The notes beneath the pieces are model-generated. The model saw only the letters and a list, made by a program, of their open reading frames with translations, was not told the origin of the DNA and searched no databases. From positions 496,001 through 560,000 of the forward strand of contig JBDWDN010000009.1 in the NCBI GenBank assembly GCA_039977295.1: a stretch of DNA of 64,000 nt. The letters run 5' to 3'. Of this stretch, positions 58,832 to 64,000 are shown in pieces; the stretch's first letter is position 1; the number at the start of each line of letters is the position of its first letter. Source of the DNA: Hellea sp039977295 (GTDB lineage Bacteria; Pseudomonadota; Alphaproteobacteria; Caulobacterales; Maricaulaceae). The position numbers were made by a program, and so were the translations under genes.

Positions 58832-60361
58832 ATGCGGTGGTTGGTTTTCAGTTTGAGTTTAATATGTGTGAGCCTTCTCGCTGTCTCTATTTTAAGAATC
58901 GGGGACACACGCCGCGGTTTTATTGAATTTTCGGATAATCAGGTTTTTATCTGCAAGGCAGATAATAACGCCCAAACTGTTCCGGCTATAAATGACCCGT
59001 CTTGCCAAAAAATGATGAGTCACGATATTAATCCACATCACCGCCAAATCTGGGTCCTTGGAAAAATATCAGACCCGCGCCCCTTTCTGGAGAACGGCAC
59101 ACCCATCGGGCTCTATGTCTCGGCCAAAGCATCAAGCACCATCTATCTTAATGGAAAACGGATGGGGCAAAATGGCAAACCCGGATTTGATAGAAAGCAT
59201 GAAATAGAAGGCCAGCTTGATAATAGCTTATATGTACCACGCCGTTGGCTGAATGATGGCGATAATGAGATTGCTATATTGATGTCGGGGCATCACAGCG
59301 TCATCCCCTCCGCGTCGTCAATCCTAACAATAGCTTTTGGTGAGTATCGCGCCCCCCCATTTCATGGCGGCACACGCTATTGGATTTCAACACTGACCTT
59401 TGGGGCCTTCTTAATTGGCGCTATTTATTTTGGAACAACGGCCCTTCTAGGATATGAGAAATGGCTTTCAATTACCCTTAGCCTCGCCTCTCTTTTTGCA
59501 GCGCTACAACTATTAAGTGAAGTGACCCGCGGCCTATGGGCTTACCCTTATTCTTTTCATGATATCAGATTAATCCTCATTTCTACGTTTTCGGCCGGTG
59601 TTGGGTTGGTTCTCGCTATTCATAGTTTCAAGAGATTTGAAGTTAATCACGGGTACAAAATAATATTTATGTGCCTCGCTATTATGTTCATTGGTTTATT
59701 TGTAATCCCAAGCTTTGATGGGCGCGCGACTTGGATGATGTTTGTACCAATCGCCGCTGCGAGTATCGTTTCATTGTCAGCTTTGAAATCGCATGGAAAA
59801 ATCGCACCGCGATATGCCTTAGCCTTTATATCTTTTGCTGCCCTTATCTTGATTAACCCTCGCCAGTTCTTAGACATGTTTTACTACATTACGCTGGCGG
59901 CATTATTTATATATTTTTTCATCCAGCAGGCTTTCGATATTCGCGCAGCAATCCGCAATCAGGAGAAAGCCGAAGCCAGCAGATCACAGCTTGAAGCGGC
60001 CTTGGAAAAAATATCCAACCCTGCTCCTAGATACCTCGTAGTTAACAGTGCTGGTCGACAGGAGCGGCTGGACATGTATGATATTTTAGTCTTATCGCGC
60101 GCCGAAGATTACGTCTCCATTCGCATGAAAGATGGGCGTGAAATTTTACACCGGGCCTCTCTTAAGACACTTCAGAAGAAACTCCCAGCCTGCTTTATTA
60201 TTGTCCATCGTTCTCATATAATTAACGCCAATTTCGTCGTAAACCTCAAGCGTCTCGCTTCAGGAGTCGGTGAACTCTCGTTGGTTGATAATTTCAGTGT
60301 ACCCGTAAGTCGGAGGGTTATGCCTCAACTCAGAAAATCTTTGAGTTCTGCAACGTTATAA
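58832..60361 (+). CDS. membrane-bound LytTR-type transcriptional regulator
   Basis: 509 residues. An N-terminal membrane anchor (about 1-18), a periplasmic beta-rich domain (about 25-170) with LYVSAKASSTIYLNGKRMGQNG, 7 to 8 membrane helices (about 180-370; 7TMR-DISM style), a short coiled linker (EKAEASRSQLEAALEKI) and a C-terminal LytTR DNA-binding domain (about 400-505; VLSRAEDYVSIRMKDGREIL, IVHRSHIINANFVV). It should sense an outside signal and control transcription directly from the membrane. No Shine-Dalgarno is visible and the leader would be very short. Confidence 0.8.
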   Translation: MRWLVFSLSLICVSLLAVSILRIGDTRRGFIEFSDNQVFICKADNNAQTVPAINDPSCQKMMSHDINPHHRQIWVLGKISDPRPFLENGTPIGLYVSAKASSTIYLNGKRMGQNGKPGFDRKHEIEGQLDNSLYVPRRWLNDGDNEIAILMSGHHSVIPSASSILTIAFGEYRAPPFHGGTRYWISTLTFGAFLIGAIYFGTTALLGYEKWLSITLSLASLFAALQLLSEVTRGLWAYPYSFHDIRLILISTFSAGVGLVLAIHSFKRFEVNHGYKIIFMCLAIMFIGLFVIPSFDGRATWMMFVPIAAASIVSLSALKSHGKIAPRYALAFISFAALILINPRQFLDMFYYITLAALFIYFFIQQAFDIRAAIRNQEKAEASRSQLEAALEKISNPAPRYLVVNSAGRQERLDMYDILVLSRAEDYVSIRMKDGREILHRASLKTLQKKLPACFIIVHRSHIINANFVVNLKRLASGVGELSLVDNFSVPVSRRVMPQLRKSLSSATL

Positions 60362-60532
60362 CTCCAAATAATTTACACTAAGATCCGCTTGAGATTTTCT
60401 GAGTTCTCCCTAAGGGGTTTAGCCGACGTCAGGTTGGAGAACATAAATTCAAAAAATTAGCCGATCATCTTACGTCCGTTTTGGGGTGTGAATTTTGATG
60501 AATTCTGCCATTTCTTACCGCGCTTTAGGCGT

Positions 60533-60793
60533 TTACTCTAGCTCATGCAGTTCGTAAATTTTTTCAATTGTAGCCATATCGCCAGCCATGAATTCGTGGA
60601 ACATGACGTCCATGCTTTGGCTCGGCCCGCAGACATTGCAGTCTCTTACACAGGCGCGCAGAAGCGCTTCGATGACATCTGTCCAATAATCCAGCACCCA
60701 TCTGGGGTAGACGGATGTTCGCAGGATACGATGCCCATCGGCGATCATGGTTGAAATTGACTGTATCACGGCGACGGGGTCGCGGTCGTTCAT
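60533..60793 (-). CDS. hypothetical protein with Cys motif
   Basis: 86 residues, mostly helical. A cluster CVRDCNVC in the middle (about 48-55) could bind metal. No family recognised. There is no strong ribosome-binding site. The preceding 170 bases (60362-60532) hold nothing I can name. It lies directly before gene debris (60827-60982), so it could itself be a remnant. Confidence 0.4.
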   Translation of the reverse strand: MNDRDPVAVIQSISTMIADGHRILRTSVYPRWVLDYWTDVIEALLRACVRDCNVCGPSQSMDVMFHEFMAGDMATIEKIYELHELE

Positions 60794-60826
60794 TACGGCT
60801 AAGCCAGAAAGGGTCGCCTATATTTT

Positions 60827-60982
60827 TCAGAGTTGAATTAACGCAACGCGGTATCCGTCAGGGTCCGCGATATGGGCTAAGGAATAGACTTTACCGGTTT
60901 CTGACGGCGTCATTGAAAGCTCCCCTGCGGGCCGTAATATTTTAGCGCCTTGTTCTTTCAGGAGAGTAATTTTGTCACGCTC
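60827..60982 (-). pseudogene. glyoxalase/VOC protein, C-terminal remnant
   Basis: 51 codons in one minus-strand frame, hand-translated: ERDKITLLKEQGAKILRP, then GELSMTPSETGKVYSLA, then HIADPDGYRVALIQL and stop. The DPDGYRVALIQ ending is the hallmark of glyoxalase I/VOC proteins. The N-terminal two thirds are missing. The fragment overlaps the last 25 bases of the uracil-DNA glycosylase gene in another frame, so a deletion probably joined the two. Confidence 0.7.
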
Positions 60983-61545
60983 TTTTGTAACTCTAAGACA
61001 ACCTCTGCTTCAAACCACGGGTTGCGTTTAAGCCATCTGTTATTTCGCGGGCTTGGATGTGGCATGACGAGTCTCGACGGCATATAGGTTTTCCATCTTG
61101 ATACACGTTCAGTAAGGGTAACTTTTTCGCCGTCATTGATATGCCAATTAATGGCGTATTGCCCAATGATAAGTGTGAGTTCGACGTTATTTAAATGGCC
61201 AAGTAAGGGATTACGCCAGGCTTTTGCGCATTCGGGCCGCGGAGGGAGGTCTCCGCTCTTCCCCGTGCCGGGGAAGCAAAACCCCATTGGTAAAATGGCG
61301 ACGTTGTCTGGATCGTAAAACGCGTCTTCTGTAATGCCCATCCAGCGTCTTAATCTAACGCCGGATGGATCATCAAAGGGAAGGCCTTTTTCATGGGTAA
61401 TACGGCCCGGGGCTTGTCCGGCTATCAATATCTTTGATTGCGTCGAGCCCTGTAAAATAGGTCTTGGGCCCAAGGGGAGGTCTTTACATATTGTGCAAGC
61501 TCTAACGTCTTCCAAGAGTACGGATAGAAATTTAGAACTAGACAT
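60958..61545 (-). CDS. uracil-DNA glycosylase family protein (COG1573-like)
   Basis: 195 residues from the ATG at 61545 (GGAGGA ahead); longer readings run into the MAPEG gene. Four Cys positions near the start (CTICKD) recall Fe-S type family 4/5 enzymes, but only one pair is clear. Motif 1 is AGQAPGRITHEKGLPFDDPSG, motif 2 is PHPSPRNNRW. The enzyme removes uracil or a related base from DNA. Its C-terminus ends where the glyoxalase remnant begins, so its last residues may be altered by that junction. Confidence 0.72.
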   Translation of the reverse strand: MSSSKFLSVLLEDVRACTICKDLPLGPRPILQGSTQSKILIAGQAPGRITHEKGLPFDDPSGVRLRRWMGITEDAFYDPDNVAILPMGFCFPGTGKSGDLPPRPECAKAWRNPLLGHLNNVELTLIIGQYAINWHINDGEKVTLTERVSRWKTYMPSRLVMPHPSPRNNRWLKRNPWFEAEVVLELQKSVTKLLS

Positions 61546-61562
61546 AAGTCCTCCAAGGCTTG

Positions 61563-61979
61563 TTACAATACGCTCTGGGCGCCGATTACAAGTACAGCGA
61601 GCCAAGAAACGAGATAAACAGGTGTTCTTAAATACGGAATGCCAAGAATATATACTGCGGCATGTACAAGACGGGCGACGAAGAAAATCATGGCCCATTG
61701 AGCCGCAATCGGTTCGATACTAGCATCTGCTTTAGCAAAGTAAGCTGCAGCTAAAACGACGGCAATAAAGGCTGGCATCGTTTCAACCATGTTAAGGTGG
61801 GCACGCTGCGCGCGTTGAGCCCATAATGGAGGTTCGGGTTGTTTGGCCGGAAACCCTTCCGGGTAGTTGTTTAAAAAAGTTGGGAGTCCCCAAGTAAATA
61901 GACGCGCAACGATATAGGGTGTCCATAAGAGAATTGTTAGTAATCCGCTCAAGGCTAGATAATGATATGCTGTTTCCAT
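61563..61979 (-). CDS. MAPEG-family membrane protein
   Basis: 138 residues with four hydrophobic helices. RAQRAHLNMVETMPAFIAVVL and ARLVHAAVYILGIPYLRT match the bacterial MAPEG branch (membrane-associated eicosanoid/glutathione proteins). A role in glutathione-linked detoxification is possible but not established for such bacterial members. It lies 17 bases upstream of the glycosylase start. Confidence 0.75.
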   Translation of the reverse strand: METAYHYLALSGLLTILLWTPYIVARLFTWGLPTFLNNYPEGFPAKQPEPPLWAQRAQRAHLNMVETMPAFIAVVLAAAYFAKADASIEPIAAQWAMIFFVARLVHAAVYILGIPYLRTPVYLVSWLAVLVIGAQSVL

Positions 61980-62036
61980 GATAGTTTCCTATTTAGAGGT
62001 AAGGGGCTGAACGCTGTCCAGCCCCAGATTATAGAC

Positions 62037-62519
62037 CTAAAGGTCTGTTGCTGACGTGTGCTGGATTTTCGTCCAGTTCTTCTCTGCTTTTGAAATCGTT
62101 CCAGATTGATCTTTTTGATACATACGGAATATCTCTTCGTTTAAGAAAAGATAAAGTTTACCGTCAACGATAGATGCAAATTGGGGATCGCCGTCGAATT
62201 TTTTACCGACTGACACGCCAAATGTACAAAAGCCGCCATGTTGAGCTACATATTGAGACGGCGCTTTTTTGAAAGTTTTCAGATTATCTTTGGAATCGAA
62301 GTAGTAAGCGACGCCGTCATGAACGGCCGTGTATTTAGCCGCGCCGTCAATGCGGTTGCCGAGGTCCAAAAATGCGACAGGGTCAACGCCTTGCAACGCT
62401 AGAGGCGCGCCGGCCGCAGTAAGACCTGGCGCTGTATTATATTCATCCGCTGCAAAAGCGGCTGACTGCGCACTGATGGTCATCAGTGCGATTGAAGAGA
62501 GTGTAATTAATTTTTTCAT
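62037..62519 (-). CDS. secreted YHS-domain protein
   Basis: 160 residues. Signal peptide 1-23 (SAQSAAFAAD cleavage region). A YHS-like domain follows (GVDPVAFLD, then GVAYYFDSKDNLKTFKKAPSQYVAQHGGFCTFGV), a metal-linked fold often found in periplasmic copper or other metal proteins. A single Cys is kept in the domain. Probably monocistronic. Confidence 0.75.
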   Translation of the reverse strand: MKKLITLSSIALMTISAQSAAFAADEYNTAPGLTAAGAPLALQGVDPVAFLDLGNRIDGAAKYTAVHDGVAYYFDSKDNLKTFKKAPSQYVAQHGGFCTFGVSVGKKFDGDPQFASIVDGKLYLFLNEEIFRMYQKDQSGTISKAEKNWTKIQHTSATDL

Positions 62520-62629
62520 TGCTATGTTCCTTTTTTTGTTAGCAAAAGGAATATGCTGATCGCAGGACGATTAATCAATTAACATGGCGGAATTAGGCAT
62601 AAACTGCAAAGCTAATGAGACAATCTGCA

Positions 62630-63559
62630 TCAATGAGTGCTTTTTTGCCTGTACTCAGTTGGCGAAAAACCAAATTGGCTAGAAAAGGCACGTGTAAAAG
62701 CTGCTGCTGATTTGTAACCCGACTCACTTGCAATTTGCTGAATGTTGACATTCGATGTGTCCAGAAGCTTTAAAGACTTTTGAAGGCGCCATTCAGATAA
62801 ATAAGCCATAGGGCCCATGCTTAGAAGTTCTTTGAAACGATGTGCAAATCGGCTCCGCGACATTCCCACTTCGGAGGCAAGCCTCTCCACTGTCCAGCCA
62901 TCATTTGGCATCGCATGAATTAATGAAATGGCTTGACTGATTTTTTGATCCGTAAAGGCATTCATGATTTTGCTATAGGCTTCATTCTCGGCCAAATTAA
63001 CACGCAGGATTTCAATGAACATAATCTCTGATAACCGCGTCACGGATGCCATTGTACCATCCTTCTTTGAAAACACTTGTTGTAATAAAATACGCATCAC
63101 ATCATCTAGCATTGAATTAGCTGCGCGCCGTGAAGGCGTAACAACGAAATAATCGGGAAGTGATCTTAGCAGAGGATGGTCAGCCCCTTCGCGGAATGAA
63201 AAATGTCCGCAAATAAGTTTCGTTTTCTTATGCTCGAACCCTTCGCCAACGGCTAGAAACCCACTTCCGTCATAGCCGACGTCGGATAGCACTGTTTCAA
63301 GAGGAGGCGCTGTATCACATGGCGAGTCTGAGAGGATATGAGAACGGCCATGGGGAATAAGAATAAGATCACCCGGACCTAGGATAAGAGATTCACCCGA
63401 TGAAGGCTGAACATGTAATTGACCCTGAACGACATAATGGAAACGGGCGGCTTGCTGATAATCAGGAACAGTGACGCCCCACTTACCCCCAAAAGACGTT
63501 TGGAAATAAAATACTCCGCGCATGTTGAGAGTATCTAAAATGTCACTCAGTAGATCCAT
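62630..63559 (-). CDS. AraC-family transcriptional regulator with cupin domain
   Basis: 309 residues. An N-terminal cupin_6 domain (about 1-180; SLILGPGDLILIPHGRSHIL) and a C-terminal AraC double helix-turn-helix (about 200-305; WTVERLASEVGMSRSRFAHRFKELLSMGPMAYL, and then IQQIASESGYKSAAAFTRAF). Members often control neighbouring oxidoreductase or detoxification genes; the YHS and MAPEG genes downstream are candidates. Stop at 62630. Confidence 0.8.
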   Translation of the reverse strand: MDLLSDILDTLNMRGVFYFQTSFGGKWGVTVPDYQQAARFHYVVQGQLHVQPSSGESLILGPGDLILIPHGRSHILSDSPCDTAPPLETVLSDVGYDGSGFLAVGEGFEHKKTKLICGHFSFREGADHPLLRSLPDYFVVTPSRRAANSMLDDVMRILLQQVFSKKDGTMASVTRLSEIMFIEILRVNLAENEAYSKIMNAFTDQKISQAISLIHAMPNDGWTVERLASEVGMSRSRFAHRFKELLSMGPMAYLSEWRLQKSLKLLDTSNVNIQQIASESGYKSAAAFTRAFSSQFGFSPTEYRQKSTH

Positions 63560-63873
63560 TATTGATTATTACTTTCAATGCTCATGTCTATACAAGTGTA
63601 ATGTAGCTCAGAAATCACTCGAGATTAATAGCTAGTCGTCTCAACGGCTATACCTATAGTCTTATTTTACAATATTGCCGTGCCAATTTTCACCAATGTA
63701 ATTTGCCCCATTTGTTTGGACATAACTTTGCACAACCATTATTCGTCAGTCATATCTATGAACGATGCGTAGTTACAAACACCCACTGTATTTAAAGTGG
63801 CGTCAAACTTGCCAGCGACTTCCTAAAGCGCGCGCAAAGACCCGTCACAGACGATGTCGACTTTATGGTCGGT
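63560..63873. other. intergenic stretch without recognised gene
   Basis: About 310 bases between the AraC-type start and the lysoplasmalogenase remnant. AT-rich in its left part. I see no gene, RNA or repeat that I can support in it. It presumably contains the araC promoter and further decayed remnant sequence. Confidence 0.5.
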
Positions 63874-63998
63874 TTATTCCCCTGCCCGCTTGGGCGAGTC
63901 CCAAGCAACGATAACCCAGAAAAGAATAGGAAGGGTTTCAAAAAAGTCAAAAACCTCATTGCCCGAAATAGGCTATAAAGCGCTGCTAGACTGAGGGT
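63874..63998 (-). pseudogene. frameshifted second copy of lysoplasmalogenase N-terminus
   Basis: The minus strand from the window end gives LAALYSLFRAMRFLTFLKP in one frame, then LPILFWVIVAWDSPKRAG and stop in the next. The intact gene at 56169-56864 has LTLQYSLLRMTDFSTVVKP joined to LPIIFWLAIILFSPKRPEG. A single-base loss near the AAACCC run at about 63935-63940 explains the shift. The copy continues past the window end. Confidence 0.65.
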
Positions 63999-64000
63999 TA

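Noticed and set aside
1..64000. CRISPR arrays, prophage genes, rRNA genes or riboswitches
   Set aside because: No regularly spaced repeats, phage-type genes, rRNA sequence or recognisable riboswitch fold were seen.

Overview
The window reads as chromosome of a marine-type alphaproteobacterium, most likely of the Hyphomonadales/Caulobacterales side. The evidence is the order TolC-like protein, PopZ (pole-organising protein with its DUF2497 C-terminus), valS at the left edge, TonB-dependent uptake, and moderate G+C with short AT-rich intergenic regions. The exact taxon is inference.

Layout. (1) 1-4.6 kb: housekeeping block on the minus strand (valS start, popZ, tolC-like, protein-isoaspartate methyltransferase-like) closed by a tRNA-Cys. 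(2) 4.7-23.0 kb: one minus-strand run of 20 tightly packed genes that encodes nearly all of the lower steroid-nucleus pathway. It runs hsaA, hsaD, hsaE, hsaG, hsaF, hsaC (A/B-ring opening and 2-hydroxydienoate catabolism), then ipdA, ipdB, a crotonase, ipdC, echA20, two acyl-CoA dehydrogenase (ACAD) pairs, a fadA6 thiolase, SDRs, ipdF, a MaoC hydratase and ketosteroid isomerase (C/D-ring catabolism). (3) 23.1-42.1 kb: satellite steroid operons, mostly divergent pairs: fadD3-like ligase, a second ligase with an MFS porter, an ACAD pair, a Rieske oxygenase with an amidohydrolase-like protein, SDRs, SnoaL-like proteins, an IclR regulator, a TonB receptor, a second MFS porter and a crotonase. (4) 42.1-49.8 kb: a Crp/Fnr regulator divergent from a six-gene operon with an AtuA-like protein, a COQ4-like protein, a class II aldolase, an SDR, a Baeyer-Villiger monooxygenase and an esterase. 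(5) 49.8-55.6 kb: a methyltransferase between two long hairpin repeats, an Old Yellow Enzyme, a SnoaL-like protein, a flavin reductase-MarR fusion (HsaB role), two SDRs and a small membrane protein. (6) 55.6-64 kb: unrelated genes mixed with gene debris: an IS30-type transposase tail, a glyoxalase tail and a frameshifted second copy of the lysoplasmalogenase gene.

The most interesting signal is regulatory. Six intergenic regions of the steroid cluster (near 23.1, 24.7, 28.6, 33.9, 39.4 and 52.8 kb) carry the half-sites TGCGYA and TACGCA in a fixed grid: TGCGYA-N18-TACGCA, repeated with a 63-bp period (about six helical turns). Half-sites therefore fall at 0, +24, +63 and +87. I found this by hand indexing. 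It ties the scattered operons into one regulon, and the IclR-family protein at 36168-36962 is the best candidate to bind it. A separate pair of perfect palindromes, TGTAAC-N4-GTTACA, lies between the Crp/Fnr gene and the AtuA/COQ4 operon and marks that operon as a second, separately controlled module.

Together the genes describe uptake (TonB receptor, MFS), CoA activation, side-chain or ring oxidation, hydroxylation, and full degradation of the steroid skeleton. A 3-ketosteroid Delta1-dehydrogenase and a KshB-type reductase were not seen and would have to be encoded elsewhere.
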